Part shown: piece by piece, positions 48,293 to 57,738 of the stretch | Numbering within the stretch: position 1 is the stretch's first letter | Layout: each line of letters begins with the position of its first letter | From: CAVQGZ01 sp963714455 | Lineage (GTDB): Bacteria; Actinomycetota; Actinomycetes; Jiangellales; Jiangellaceae | DNA: 64,000 bases | Direction of reading: 5' to 3' | Assembly (NCBI GenBank): GCA_963714455.1 | Contig: CAVQON010000011.1 | Span: 62,001 to 126,000, forward strand | Made by a program: the position numbers and the translations under genes | The notes under the pieces: model-generated | What the model was told of the DNA's origin: nothing | The model's database searches: none | The model's input: the letters and a program-made list of their open reading frames with translations, nothing else

Positions 48293-48862
48293 GTGCAACG
48301 CCTGTCTCGTGCCGACGTGCGCGCGGAGTTCGTCGGCATCGCGGCTGACCTGTTCGCCGAGCACGGCTTCGCCGCAACGTCGCTGGACGACATCGCCGCC
48401 GCGGCCGGCTACTCGAAGGCGGCCGTGCTGTACCACTTCGGCTCCAAGGACGACCTGCTCGTGGCCGTCATCGAGAGCCACCTCGACCAGATGAGCGAGC
48501 TGATCGCGGGCCTTGAGGTCGAGCCGGACAGTCCCACCCGGGTCGACCACGCCATCGAGGCGCTCGCCACGTTCGCCCTGCTACGTCGCCCGACGCTCCC
48601 GCTGGCGTTCAGCCCGGCCCAGGACGTGGCGACAGCCATGTCCCGCCACCCGGCGCTGCTCGTGCGCTTCAGCCAGGTGCGCGAGCGCTTGGGCCGCCTG
48701 CTCGTCGGCGACGAACCCAGCCTGGCGCAGCGCGTGCGGCTGGTCATCGCCTTCTCCGGCCTGCCGGCCGTCCTCATCGAGCTACGAGACATCCCGGCCG
48801 AGCACCTGCACGGCCCGATCTGCGACGTCCTGCGCGACGCCGTCCACACCAAGGAGTCATGA
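48293..48862 (+). CDS. TetR-family transcriptional regulator
   Basis: This 189-residue regulator has the N-terminal helix-turn-helix FVGIAADLFAEHGFAATSLD with DDIAAAAGYSKAAVLYHFGS, the standard TetR form. The C-terminal ligand-binding domain is less conserved. GTG 48293 is preceded by GGAGG at seven bases. Its stop overlaps the start of the MMPL transporter (ATGATG), so repressor and pump are coupled. The tandem palindrome upstream is its likely operator, and the pump's substrate or a related lipid or drug is the likely inducer; this is inferred from context. Confidence 0.9.
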   Translation: MQRLSRADVRAEFVGIAADLFAEHGFAATSLDDIAAAAGYSKAAVLYHFGSKDDLLVAVIESHLDQMSELIAGLEVEPDSPTRVDHAIEALATFALLRRPTLPLAFSPAQDVATAMSRHPALLVRFSQVRERLGRLLVGDEPSLAQRVRLVIAFSGLPAVLIELRDIPAEHLHGPICDVLRDAVHTKES

Positions 48863-51183
48863 TGCGCCTGTCCACGTGGGCAGTGAACAAGCCCAAGAAA
48901 GCGTTGCTGGGCTTCTTCGCCCTCCTGTTCGTCCTGGGGTTCTCCGCCGCCCAGTTCGGCGGAAGCTTCAACGACAGCTTCGAGCTTCCCGACACCGAGT
49001 CGGCGACGGCCACCGAGCTGTTGACCGATACCGCCGCGGCCTCGGAGGCATCCGGCGGCCAAGCGCGCATCGTCTGGTCACCCGACTCAGGTTCGGCCGT
49101 CGACCCGAGCGTGCTCGCCTCGCTCGAGCCGACGTTCGAAGAGATCGCCGCGCTCGACGCGGTGCTGTGCGTGGCGAGCCCGACCGGGCAGACCTACGGA
49201 GACGGCTGCGAAGCCCCGGCGATCCCGCCGCTGGAGGACCTACCAGCGGAGCAGGCCGCCGCGCTGCAGTCTGCGTTGGAGGCTGCCGCCGAGGCGACGT
49301 CGCCGATCAGCCCGGACGCCTCGGTCGCCTACGCGACGGCCACTCTGGAGGTCGACGGCGGCACCATCGAGCCCGAGTCGGCTCTGGCGTTCCTCGCCGC
49401 CGTCGAGACGGCCAACGAGACCGACGGCCTCACGGTCGGCGCCAGCGGAGGCGTGCTCGCCTTCGCCGAGACCGAGCCGCCGCTGCTGGGCGAGGCCGTG
49501 GGCATCACCGTCGCACTGATCATCCTGCTCATCGCCTTCGGCAGCGGCGTCGCCGCCGGCCTGCCCATCATCACCGCCCTCTTCGGGCTCGTCGGCGGGC
49601 TCTCGCTGGTGGTCGTGACCGCGAACTTCCTCGATGTCGCCACGTTCGGCCCCACCCTGGCCGCGATGATCGGCCTCGGTGTCGGCATCGACTACGCCCT
49701 GTTCATCACCAACCGGTACCGCCAGTCGATCCAAGCCGGCCACGAGCCGAAGTCGGCAGCGCTGGAGGCGGTCAAGACCTCCGGACGTGCCGTCGCCTTC
49801 GCCGGTACCGCCGTCATCATCGCGCTGATGGGCCTGCTCGTGCTGGGCATCTCGTTCTTCTACGGGCTGGCGATCGCCGCGGCGGTCACCGTCCTGCTCA
49901 TGATGCTGAGCGCCCTGTGGTTCCTGCCGGCGCTGCTGAGCCTGCTCGGCGACCGCGCCCTGGGCTGGAAGATGCCGTGGGCGAAGAAGCAGAAGGAGTT
50001 CCACCCCGAGGGCGGCGGCTTCGCCCACTACGGGCGCCTGCTGCAGAAGCGCCCCTGGGTGACGGCGGGGGCCGCACTGGCCGCCGTGCTGCTGATCGCT
50101 GCCCCGACGCTCGGGCTGCGCCTCGGGTTCTCCGACGACGGTGGACGCGCCGAGGGCTCGTCCCTGCGCATCGGCTACGACCTGCTCGCCGAGGGCTTCG
50201 GCGACGGCGTGAACGGTCCGTTCTTCGTCGCCGTCGAGCTGCCCGAGGCCGGTGACGCCGAGGCCACCGCGGCGGCCATCACGGCGTTCACCGAGACCCC
50301 GGGCGTCGCCGGCACCCTGCCGACGCTGGAGATGCTTCCGCTGGCGCTGCAGCCCGACACGACCGTGACGGCCGTCCAGGTCATCCCCGAGTCGGCCCCG
50401 CAGGACGTCGAGACCACCGAGCTGCTCGACCGGCTGCGTACCGAGACCATCCCGCCGCTGGAGGAGGCGACCGGCGTCTCGGCCTACGTCGGTGGCTTCC
50501 AGGCCGTCACGTCCGACTTCACCGACGTGATCAACGCCGCGTTGCCGCTGTTCCTAGCGGTGGTGGTGGGCCTGGGCTTCTTGGCGCTGGTGATCCTGTT
50601 CCGCTCGATCATCGTCCCGCTCACCGGGGCACTGACCAGCCTGCTGAGCCTGGCTGCCGCGCTCGGCGTGACCACCGCGGTGTTCACCTGGGGCTGGGGC
50701 GCGTCGCTGATCGGCGTCGACTCCACCGGGCCGATCTTCCCGTTCCTGCCCGTCATGGTGTTCGCGATCCTCTTCGGGTTGTCGATGGACTACCAGGTCT
50801 TCCTGGTGTCGCGGATGCAGGAGGAGTGGCTCAACACCGGCGACAACAAGGCCGCGGTGCGCCGTGGCCTGGCCGGGTCGGGACGCGTGGTGGTCATCGC
50901 CGCGCTCATCATGGCCAGCGTCTTCTTGGCCTTCGTCCCGAGCCCGACGACCGAGATCAAGCTGTTCGGTGTCGCGCTCGGCTCGGCGGTGCTGATCGAC
51001 GCGTTCATCGTCCGCCTCGTGCTCGTGCCGTCGGTCATGACGATCATCGGCAAGGCCAACTGGTGGCTGCCCGCGCCGCTGGACCGCATCCTGCCGAAGG
51101 TCGACATCGAGGGTGGCAGCGACGAGATCGCCGACGACCCCGAGCTCGAGACAGACCGCGAGCTCAGCCCCGTCAGCAAGTAG
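48859..51183 (+). CDS. MMPL-family RND transporter
   Basis: This 774-residue protein has two RND halves. Each has one membrane helix, a periplasmic domain, then five helices. The first half helices include AVGITVALIILLIAFGSGVA and GLGVGIDYALFITNRYRQ, the latter carrying the family Asp-Tyr pair; the second half mirrors it in FGLSMDYQVFLVSRMQEEW. MMPL proteins export lipids, glycolipids or siderophores, or act as drug pumps. Length is shorter than mycobacterial MmpL3 and close to SCO-type actinobacterial homologues. It is coupled to tetR and ends at a strong bidirectional hairpin. Confidence 0.92.
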   Translation: MMRLSTWAVNKPKKALLGFFALLFVLGFSAAQFGGSFNDSFELPDTESATATELLTDTAAASEASGGQARIVWSPDSGSAVDPSVLASLEPTFEEIAALDAVLCVASPTGQTYGDGCEAPAIPPLEDLPAEQAAALQSALEAAAEATSPISPDASVAYATATLEVDGGTIEPESALAFLAAVETANETDGLTVGASGGVLAFAETEPPLLGEAVGITVALIILLIAFGSGVAAGLPIITALFGLVGGLSLVVVTANFLDVATFGPTLAAMIGLGVGIDYALFITNRYRQSIQAGHEPKSAALEAVKTSGRAVAFAGTAVIIALMGLLVLGISFFYGLAIAAAVTVLLMMLSALWFLPALLSLLGDRALGWKMPWAKKQKEFHPEGGGFAHYGRLLQKRPWVTAGAALAAVLLIAAPTLGLRLGFSDDGGRAEGSSLRIGYDLLAEGFGDGVNGPFFVAVELPEAGDAEATAAAITAFTETPGVAGTLPTLEMLPLALQPDTTVTAVQVIPESAPQDVETTELLDRLRTETIPPLEEATGVSAYVGGFQAVTSDFTDVINAALPLFLAVVVGLGFLALVILFRSIIVPLTGALTSLLSLAAALGVTTAVFTWGWGASLIGVDSTGPIFPFLPVMVFAILFGLSMDYQVFLVSRMQEEWLNTGDNKAAVRRGLAGSGRVVVIAALIMASVFLAFVPSPTTEIKLFGVALGSAVLIDAFIVRLVLVPSVMTIIGKANWWLPAPLDRILPKVDIEGGSDEIADDPELETDRELSPVSK

Positions 51184-51192
51184 CACCGCAGG

Positions 51193-51227
51193 CGTAGCCC
51201 CCGGCCGGCGACCGGTCGGGGGCTACG
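51193..51227. terminator. Bidirectional terminator between mmpL and M28 peptidase
   Basis: CGTAGCCCCCG (51193-51203) pairs perfectly with CGGGGGCTACG (51217-51227) across a 13-base loop. It follows the MMPL stop by 10 bases and contains the stop codon of the convergent peptidase gene. Confidence 0.8.
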
Positions 51228-52446
51228 GCAGCGTGTCGACCAGGTCGGCGAGGGCCTCGGCCAGCTCGACCAGCAGCGTCACGTCCACCTGGGCCGGCGT
51301 GTCGTGCGCGGTGTGGATGACCTCGCTCATCGCCGTGTCGAGCTGGTCGGTCGTGAAGGCCACCGCGGGGCGTCCGCGCTGCGCGAACACCATGTGGTCG
51401 CTCTGGAACCATGACGGACCCTCGCCCAGACGGGGACGACCCGTCAGGCTCGACCGGATGACGCCCGCCGTGTCGTCCTCCACGCCGTACAGCGAGAAGG
51501 CGGTGCCTCCGGTGCGGTAACCGACGCCGTCCACGTTCAGCACGAGGCGCACCGCCTCGAGCTCGGCCTCGTGGGCGGCCAGGTAGGCCAGCTCACCGGC
51601 GGCGCTGTAGCAGTCCTCGCCGTTGACCGCGAGAAGCTCGACGCCCAGGCCGGCGTCGTCCTCGGCCGCGGCCAGGCCGCGATCGGCCAGCAATCGAGCA
51701 AGAAGCAGCAGCACGACCACACCCGAGGCGTTGTCGACCGCCCCCGGCGTCCCCGGCTTGCTGTCCACGTGCGCGACGACGAGCACCCGCTGCTGCGCCG
51801 GCCCGAGCCGGGCCACGACGTTGCGAGCGTGCGAGGGCCACCGGTGCGCGGTCATGGCGACGCGGACGTCGCGTCCGGCATGAGCCGCGAGCGCCTCCGC
51901 GTCAGCGACGGTCAGGTTGCCGGTGGCGATCGGGAAGCGCCCGTCCTCGATCAACGGGAAGGGCTCCACCGCCCCGGCCACCTGCGGCGCTCGTCCGGTG
52001 CCGGCCAGCACGACCCGTGCCCGGCCCGCGACGAGCCGGTCGATCACTGCGGCATGGTCGGCGACGGCGTAGAACGGGTAGTCGATCGGGGTCAGCGGCT
52101 CGGCTGCGAGCTCGTCCAGCAGCAGGACGATGCGTCCGGTCAGGTCGACGTCGAGGTCGGCCTGGCACCGGGCCACGACCAGCGGCCGGGTGATCTCCGC
52201 CCCGGTCGCGTACGGGCTGGGATGCACCATCCAGCGTTCACGTCCGACCGACACCCAGCCGGCCGAGCCCGACCAGTCGAGGACGTCGAACACCTGCTCG
52301 TCGACCTGCCATCCCAGGCTGCGCAGCTCAGCGGCGACGTAGCCGGTCGCCACGTCGTTGCCCGGGCTGCCCGGTCGCCGGTCGGGGCTGACCCCGCAGA
52401 GCTCGTGCAGGTGGGTGTCGGCGAGCAGCGCTGCGGGCGCGGTCAT
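51223..52446 (-). CDS. M28-family peptidase
   Basis: This 407-residue protein has the M28 metal site. VAHVDSKPGTPGAVDNASGV supplies the first His/Asp and the bridging Asp, VNGEDCYSAAGE the catalytic and metal Glu, NVDGVG a further Asp, and IHTAHDTP the last His. A PA-like insert domain occupies about residues 105-205. No signal peptide is visible, so it would be cytosolic or use another route. It likely is an aminopeptidase; substrate unknown. ATG 52446 gives MTAPAALLADTHLHELCG as N-terminus. It converges on mmpL. Confidence 0.85.
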   Translation of the reverse strand: MTAPAALLADTHLHELCGVSPDRRPGSPGNDVATGYVAAELRSLGWQVDEQVFDVLDWSGSAGWVSVGRERWMVHPSPYATGAEITRPLVVARCQADLDVDLTGRIVLLLDELAAEPLTPIDYPFYAVADHAAVIDRLVAGRARVVLAGTGRAPQVAGAVEPFPLIEDGRFPIATGNLTVADAEALAAHAGRDVRVAMTAHRWPSHARNVVARLGPAQQRVLVVAHVDSKPGTPGAVDNASGVVVLLLLARLLADRGLAAAEDDAGLGVELLAVNGEDCYSAAGELAYLAAHEAELEAVRLVLNVDGVGYRTGGTAFSLYGVEDDTAGVIRSSLTGRPRLGEGPSWFQSDHMVFAQRGRPAVAFTTDQLDTAMSEVIHTAHDTPAQVDVTLLVELAEALADLVDTLP

Positions 52447-52515
52447 GCACCCACCGAACCGGACCGGTCGACGGCGTCGCCAGGGACCAAGGTCAGCCAG
52501 TGCATGCTGGGTCGC

Positions 52516-53580
52516 ATGAGCCTGCTCTTCAGCCCCCTCACGCTGCGCGCGACGACGATGCCCAACCGGGTGTGGGTGTCGCCGATGTGCCAGTACTCCT
52601 CCGTCGAGGGACACCCGACCGACTGGCACCTGGCGCACCTCGGTGGGCTGGCGCGCGGCGGGTCCGGCCTGGTGATGACGGAGGCCACGGCGGTGACGCC
52701 GGAGGGTCGCATCTCGCCCGACGACGCCGGCATCTGGACCGACGCCCAGGCCACCGACTACGCCCGCATCGTGCGACTGGTGCGCGAGCAGGGTGCCGTC
52801 CCCGCCATCCAGCTCGCGCACGCCGGACGCAAGGCCTCGACGCACGCTCCATGGAAGGGACGCGGCTACGTGCCTCCCGAGGACGGGGGGTGGCAGACGG
52901 TCGGGCCGTCACCCGTGGGCTTCGGGGACTGGCCACCACCGGCCGCGCTCACCGCCACCGAGATCACCGCGGTCGTCGCGGCGTTCGCCGAAGCCGCCGC
53001 CCGAGCGGTGGACGTCGGGTTCGAGGTGGTCGAGGTGCACGCCGCGCACGGCTACCTGATCCACCAGTTCCTCTCCCCGCTGTCGAACCAGCGCAGCGAC
53101 GAGTACGGGGGCTCGTCCGCCAACCGCAGCCGGCTGCTGCGCGAGGTCTGCGCGGCCGTCCGGGCCGCGTGGCCCGACGACAAGCCCGTGTTCGTGCGCC
53201 TGTCGGCCACCGACTGGGTGGAGGGCGGGTGGAGCCTGCCTGACACGGTCGCCGTCGCTGCCGAGCTCGCCGAGATCGGGGTCGACCTGATCGACGTCTC
53301 CAGCGGAGGGCTCAGCCCCGCGCAGCAGATCACCCCGGCGCCCGGCTACCAGGTTCCCTTTGCTGCCGCCGTGCGCCACGAGGCAGGCGTGCCCACCTCG
53401 GCGGTGGGACTGATCACCGGGCCGGCGCAGGCCGAGCAGGTGCTCGCCGACGGGGCGGCCGACGCGGTGATGCTCGCCCGCGCCCTGCTGCGCGACCCGC
53501 ACTGGCCGTTGCGGGCGGCGGCCGAGCTGGGTGAGCAGGTGCCGTGGCCCCCGCAGTACGAGCGCGCCCGCTGGTCCTAG
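52516..53580 (+). CDS. Old yellow enzyme, YqjM-type NADH:flavin oxidoreductase
   Basis: This 354-residue FMN enzyme reduces activated C=C bonds. The thermophilic-like/YqjM subclass is shown by VSPMCQYSS (with its redox-tuning Cys) near residue 20, QLAHAGRKAS, and EVHAAHGYLIHQFLSPLSNQ with RSDEYGG following. The His pair HAAHGY binds the substrate carbonyl. The C-terminal YERARW loop completes the neighbouring active site in the dimer. Physiological substrate is unknown; detoxification of quinones or enones is usual. It converges on the DsbA-like gene. Confidence 0.92.
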   Translation: MSLLFSPLTLRATTMPNRVWVSPMCQYSSVEGHPTDWHLAHLGGLARGGSGLVMTEATAVTPEGRISPDDAGIWTDAQATDYARIVRLVREQGAVPAIQLAHAGRKASTHAPWKGRGYVPPEDGGWQTVGPSPVGFGDWPPPAALTATEITAVVAAFAEAAARAVDVGFEVVEVHAAHGYLIHQFLSPLSNQRSDEYGGSSANRSRLLREVCAAVRAAWPDDKPVFVRLSATDWVEGGWSLPDTVAVAAELAEIGVDLIDVSSGGLSPAQQITPAPGYQVPFAAAVRHEAGVPTSAVGLITGPAQAEQVLADGAADAVMLARALLRDPHWPLRAAAELGEQVPWPPQYERARWS

Positions 53581-53587
53581 CCGCTCG

Positions 53588-54490
53588 CTACTGGACGAGC
53601 GGGGCCACGTCGGTAGGAGTCCCGTCCACCGCGAGTGTGGGCGTGCCCCCGACGCCCCGGGCGAACGCCTGCGCGGTGATCGCGGCCACCCAGTCGTTGA
53701 AGGAGCCCTCGCTGATGCACGACGCACTCGCCTCGCTCGTGGCGCCCACCTCGTCGGCGAGGGTCAGCAGGATCTCGTTGGTGAACTGGCCGGTGGCCTC
53801 GCTCGGGTCTTGCCGCTCGTAGATGCCCTCGTGGAAGTCGACCCACGTGTCGAACTCCTCGTGCTGGTAGACGCATGCCGAGGCGTTGGCCGCTCGCGGC
53901 GAGTCCTCGGTGAGAAAGGCGATCGGGTGCATGACCAGGCGAAACTCGCCGGCCAGCGCACGCTCGCGTAGCTGCGCGCCCGAGTTGAGCTCGAGACGGG
54001 CGCAGAAGGGGCACACGTAGTCCTCGAACAGCTCCACCAGCGGCCCCTCGGTACCGATGACCAGGCCGGCGAACTGCTCGCTGCCGTCCGGGCCGCCGTC
54101 GACGCCGGTCGGCGCGGCCGGCGACAGCGCTGGCGGGCCGCTCGCCTGATCGTCCCCGCCGACGGCCGGGTCGGTCGCCGCCGGCGCCTCGGTTGCGACC
54201 GGCTGCCCGGCCGCGGCGCTGTCGGTACCGGGACGCGGCAGCAGCCAGCCGGCGATGAGACCGATGGCCAGGCCCAGCACCAGCGCGACGGTGACCGGCA
54301 CGGCGATCGGCATGGTGACGCCGCGTCCGGACGTCGGTGCAGGCTCGACCTCGAACGACTCCGCGACCGGTGCGTGGGTCTCCGCGCTGTCGACGGGCGA
54401 AGGCGGCGGGGTATCGGGCCCGGCCGGGTCGTGCGCGGTCTCGTCCTCGCCCTGCCGGCCCGGCTCGTCCGGGGTGGTGCCAGTGGTCAT
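53588..54490 (-). CDS. Membrane-anchored DsbA-like thioredoxin-fold protein
   Basis: This 300-residue protein has an acidic cytoplasmic N-terminus (residues 1-58), one membrane segment (about 60-84), an Ala/Pro-rich linker and an extracytoplasmic DsbA-like domain. The redox motif is Cys160-Pro-Phe-Cys163 in EDYVCPFCARLE. The cis-Pro loop GVGGTPTLAVDGTP follows near the end. It probably oxidises or isomerises disulfides in exported proteins. It is divergent from the hydrogenase operon, which encodes a Tat-exported subunit, so a link to hydrogenase biogenesis is possible but not shown. Confidence 0.87.
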   Translation of the reverse strand: MTTGTTPDEPGRQGEDETAHDPAGPDTPPPSPVDSAETHAPVAESFEVEPAPTSGRGVTMPIAVPVTVALVLGLAIGLIAGWLLPRPGTDSAAAGQPVATEAPAATDPAVGGDDQASGPPALSPAAPTGVDGGPDGSEQFAGLVIGTEGPLVELFEDYVCPFCARLELNSGAQLRERALAGEFRLVMHPIAFLTEDSPRAANASACVYQHEEFDTWVDFHEGIYERQDPSEATGQFTNEILLTLADEVGATSEASASCISEGSFNDWVAAITAQAFARGVGGTPTLAVDGTPTDVAPLVQ

Positions 54491-54824
54491 GGAGCAGATC
54501 CCCTTCGGCCGGTCGAGTCACGAACGCACATTCGCGAACCTCAAGGGTAGGTCACGGCGCCGCGAGGCCCGGCGGGTGCCCGGGACCGTCCGGCAAGGTC
54601 GGGGGACGATCCCGACACGAATGTGTGTCGCCGCCTTCCCCCGACGTTCACCACACCCCGTCAGTATCTTTTTCAAATAGGTATCGACGAGCGGTGGGTT
54701 CCCCGCGCTGAGCGGTCGCGATCACCCCGAAAGGGGACGGCTGACACAGTTGCCGGGACTTTCGCCCCCGGTAGGCGGTAGTGACGTACCCCAAGGGTGG
54801 GTACCCCCAGGTGGAGGAGGTCTC
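54491..54824. promoter_or_regulatory. Divergent control region of dsbA-like gene and hydrogenase operon
   Basis: The 334-base gap has no gene. On the minus strand TACCCT at 54544-54549 could be the -10 for the DsbA-like gene. CGACAC/GTGTCG (54613-54630) is a dyad. An AT-rich island at about 54661-54683 (TATCTTTTTCAAATAGGTAT) stands out in this GC-rich sequence. GTACCC (54786-54791) and GGGTAC (54799-54804) form a second dyad 20 bases before the hydrogenase start, of CsoR/InrS-like appearance. GGAGGAGG just before the GTG 54825 is a strong ribosome binding site. Confidence 0.5.
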
Positions 54825-56033
54825 GTGATCATTCCCGATGGCGATCTGTGGATCACCGGTGACGAGACGCTGGGCGAGCACCTCGACCGGCGTGGCGTGT
54901 CTCGACGGCGGTTCCTCGAGTTCTGCGGGGCGGTCGCCGGCGTGCTGACCGCCGGACCGATGCTTGCCGGCCGGGCCGAGGCCACCATCACCGCCGAGAC
55001 GATCGCGCAGAGCCTCGCCGGCATGGAGAAGCCCGTGCTGGTGTGGCTCCAGCTTCAGGAGTGCACCGGCTGCATGGAGTCGGTGCTGCGCTCGGGGGAG
55101 ACCACCGTCGAAGAGCTCATCCTCAACCTTGTGTCGATGGACTACAACGAGCTGCTCATGGCCGCCGCCGGCGAGGCCGCCGACGAGGCCCTCATCGAGG
55201 CCAACAAGCAGCCGCACATCCTGGTGGTCAACGGATCGGTGCCGCTGGCCGACGACGGCGCGCACTGCACGATCGCCGGACGTTCGTCGGAGTCGATCCT
55301 GCGAGACTCCGCCGAGAACGCGATCGCCATCTTCGCCGTCGGCGCGTGCGCCCACTGGGGGTGCGTCCAGGCATCGCGCCCCAACCCCACCCAGGCCGTC
55401 GGCGTCGACACGATCATCACCGACAAGCCGGTGGTCAACATCGCCGGATGCCCGCCGGTGCCTGAGGTGATCACCGCGTCGCTCGTCTACACGCTGGCGA
55501 ACGGGGCACCGCCGCCGGTCGACGGACAGGGCCGTCCGCTGTTCGCCTACGGCGACCGCATCCACGACTTCTGCCCCAAGCGCGGACGGTTCGACGCCGG
55601 CCAGTTCGTGCGCACCTTCGACGACGAGGGCGCCCGAAGCGGCTACTGCCTGTACGAGGTGGGATGCCGAGGCCCGGACACCTTCGCGCCCTGCCCGATC
55701 CTGCGCTGGAACCTGTCCCAGGACTGGCCGATCGGCGCCGGTCACCCCTGCATCGGCTGCACCGAGGTGGGCTTCTACGACCGCTTCACCCCCTTCTACG
55801 AGGTTCTGCCCGACCTCGCCGTGCCAGGGACGGGCGTCGAGGCCGACGCGACCACGGTCGGGCTCGTCGGCCTGGCAGCCGTGGGCGTCGGAGTGGCCGC
55901 GCACGCCACGGCGACCACGATCCAGGAGAAGCGCGCGCAGAAGGCCGCCGAGAAGGTCTACTTGCCACTGGTCGGCGAGCTACCCACGAGAAAGCGACCG
56001 CTTGACTCAGCGGCCGGGGAGGACGAGAAGTGA
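54825..56033 (+). CDS. [NiFe]-hydrogenase small subunit, Tat-exported, group 1
   Basis: This 402-residue subunit carries electrons from the active site. The Tat signal SRRRFLEF is at residue 26 and a hydrophobic core follows. Proximal-cluster ligands are Cys80, Cys83, Cys175 and Cys209. Residue 82 is Gly, but Cys180 (GACAHWGCVQA) occupies the position of one extra cysteine of O2-tolerant enzymes. Distal ligands are His247, Cys250, Cys275 and Cys281, and the medial 3Fe-4S ligands are Cys290, Cys309 and Cys312. A C-terminal helix (about residues 343-362) anchors it to the membrane. Sequence is closest in pattern to HyaA-type subunits. GTG 54825 has GGAGGAGG six bases upstream. Confidence 0.95.
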   Translation: MIIPDGDLWITGDETLGEHLDRRGVSRRRFLEFCGAVAGVLTAGPMLAGRAEATITAETIAQSLAGMEKPVLVWLQLQECTGCMESVLRSGETTVEELILNLVSMDYNELLMAAAGEAADEALIEANKQPHILVVNGSVPLADDGAHCTIAGRSSESILRDSAENAIAIFAVGACAHWGCVQASRPNPTQAVGVDTIITDKPVVNIAGCPPVPEVITASLVYTLANGAPPPVDGQGRPLFAYGDRIHDFCPKRGRFDAGQFVRTFDDEGARSGYCLYEVGCRGPDTFAPCPILRWNLSQDWPIGAGHPCIGCTEVGFYDRFTPFYEVLPDLAVPGTGVEADATTVGLVGLAAVGVGVAAHATATTIQEKRAQKAAEKVYLPLVGELPTRKRPLDSAAGEDEK

Positions 56034-57736
56034 GCGAACGCGTCGTCATAGACCCGGTCACCCGTATCGAGGGGCACCTGCGCATCGAGGTCACCGCCGA
56101 GGACGAGGAGATCACCGAAGCCTGGTCGGAGACCACGCAGTTCAAGGGCATCGAGATGGTGCTGCAGAACCGCGACCCGCGTGACGCCTGGGCCTTCGCC
56201 CAGCGGATCTGCGGAGTCTGCACCGTGGTTCACGCGATCGCCTCGGTGCGCGCCGTCGAGCACGCGATCGGCTACCCGGTCCCGAAGGCTGCCGACCTGA
56301 TCCGCAACCTGGTGCTCGGCAGCCAGATGGTGCAGGACCACGTGATCCACTTCTACCACCTGCACGCGCTCGACTTCGTCAACGTCGCGAACATCCCCGA
56401 GGCCGACGTGGACGCAGCCGTGGCCGCCGCCGTCTCGCTGCAGCCCAGCTACGAGCTCAACAGCGTGGCCCGCTTCAGCGCGGTCAAGGACCAGGTGACG
56501 CGCATCCTGGAGTCCGGACAGCTGTCGATCTTCACCAACGGCTACTGGGACCACCCCGACTACCGGCTCTCCCCCGAGGTCAACCTGATCGCGGTGTCGC
56601 ACTACCTGGACGCGCTGACGTGGCAGCGCGAGATCATCCGCATCAACACGATCTTCGGCGGCAAGAACCCGCACCCCAACTTCTTGGTGGGCGGCATGGC
56701 GTCGGCGATCAACATGGACAACGAGATCACCATCAACCAGGTCAAGCTCAACCAGGTGCAGGGGATGATCCGCCAGATCATCGACTTCGTCGAGAACGTG
56801 TACCTGCCCGACGTCATCGCCATCCTGGGGGCGTACCCCGACTACCTCGACATCGGCCAGTCCAGCACCAGCTACATGGCCCTGGGCAAGGGCGGCTACA
56901 ACTGCGCGGGCTACCCCACTCCGCCCGACGGCTTCCGCCCCGGCGTGATGCTGGACGGCAAGCTCGAGATCGTCGACCTCGACATGGACAAGATCCAGGA
57001 GTACGCGACGTCGGGCTGGTACCGATACGCAGACGGCGACGTCGGCCTGCAGCCGTGGGTCGGCGAGACCGTGCCGGAGTACACGGGCCCGAAGCCCCCG
57101 TTCGACTGGCTGGCCGACAACGAGCGCTACACCTGGTCGAAGGCGCCGCGCTACGACGGTCGAGCCGTCCAGGTGGGTCCGATGCCACGCATCCTGTCGG
57201 CCTACGTCCAGGGCGACGCCGAGACCCGCGACGACGTCGACCCGATCCTCGCCCAGCTCGGCGCCCAGCCTGAGCAGATGAACTCGACCGCCGGGCGCAT
57301 CCTCGGTCGGGCGATCGAGGCCGTCGAGATGGCCCGGCAGCTCCAGCGCGACTTCGACGCGCTGTCGACAGGCATCAAGGCCGGCGACACCCAGACGTTC
57401 AACCCCGACAAGTGGGAGAAGAGCACCTGGCCGGCCGCCGCAAAGGGCGTCGGGTTCGCCGAGGTGGCCCGCGGCACGCTCTCGCACTGGGTGCGGGTGA
57501 CCGACGGCAAGATCTCCAACTACCAGGCGGTCGTGCCCAGCACCTGGAACGGGTGCGGGCGAGCCAACGGCGAGCGCGGCCCGTACGAGGAGGCGCTCGT
57601 CCCGCACCCGCTGATCCGGCCCGAGCAGCCGCTGGAGCCGCTGCGCACCATCCACTCGTTCGACCCTTGTCAGTCGTGTGGCATCCACGTGCTGGACGTC
57701 ACCGGCAGCGAGGTGGCCTGGGCGAAGGTGCAATAG
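56030..57736 (+). CDS. [NiFe]-hydrogenase large subunit, group 1
   Basis: This 568-residue subunit holds the NiFe(CN)2CO site and oxidises H2. The N-terminal ligands are Cys61 and Cys64 in FAQRICGVCTVVHAIAS. The C-terminal ligands are Cys547 and Cys550 in FDPCQSCGIH. A 15-residue tail after His553 would be removed by the maturation protease. VIDPVTRIEGHLRIEV is the usual start. Length and motifs fit a respiratory uptake enzyme. Its GTG start overlaps the small-subunit stop (GTGA), so the subunits are made together. It would be exported folded with the Tat-bearing small subunit. Confidence 0.95.
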   Translation: MSERVVIDPVTRIEGHLRIEVTAEDEEITEAWSETTQFKGIEMVLQNRDPRDAWAFAQRICGVCTVVHAIASVRAVEHAIGYPVPKAADLIRNLVLGSQMVQDHVIHFYHLHALDFVNVANIPEADVDAAVAAAVSLQPSYELNSVARFSAVKDQVTRILESGQLSIFTNGYWDHPDYRLSPEVNLIAVSHYLDALTWQREIIRINTIFGGKNPHPNFLVGGMASAINMDNEITINQVKLNQVQGMIRQIIDFVENVYLPDVIAILGAYPDYLDIGQSSTSYMALGKGGYNCAGYPTPPDGFRPGVMLDGKLEIVDLDMDKIQEYATSGWYRYADGDVGLQPWVGETVPEYTGPKPPFDWLADNERYTWSKAPRYDGRAVQVGPMPRILSAYVQGDAETRDDVDPILAQLGAQPEQMNSTAGRILGRAIEAVEMARQLQRDFDALSTGIKAGDTQTFNPDKWEKSTWPAAAKGVGFAEVARGTLSHWVRVTDGKISNYQAVVPSTWNGCGRANGERGPYEEALVPHPLIRPEQPLEPLRTIHSFDPCQSCGIHVLDVTGSEVAWAKVQ

Positions 57737-57738
57737 CG

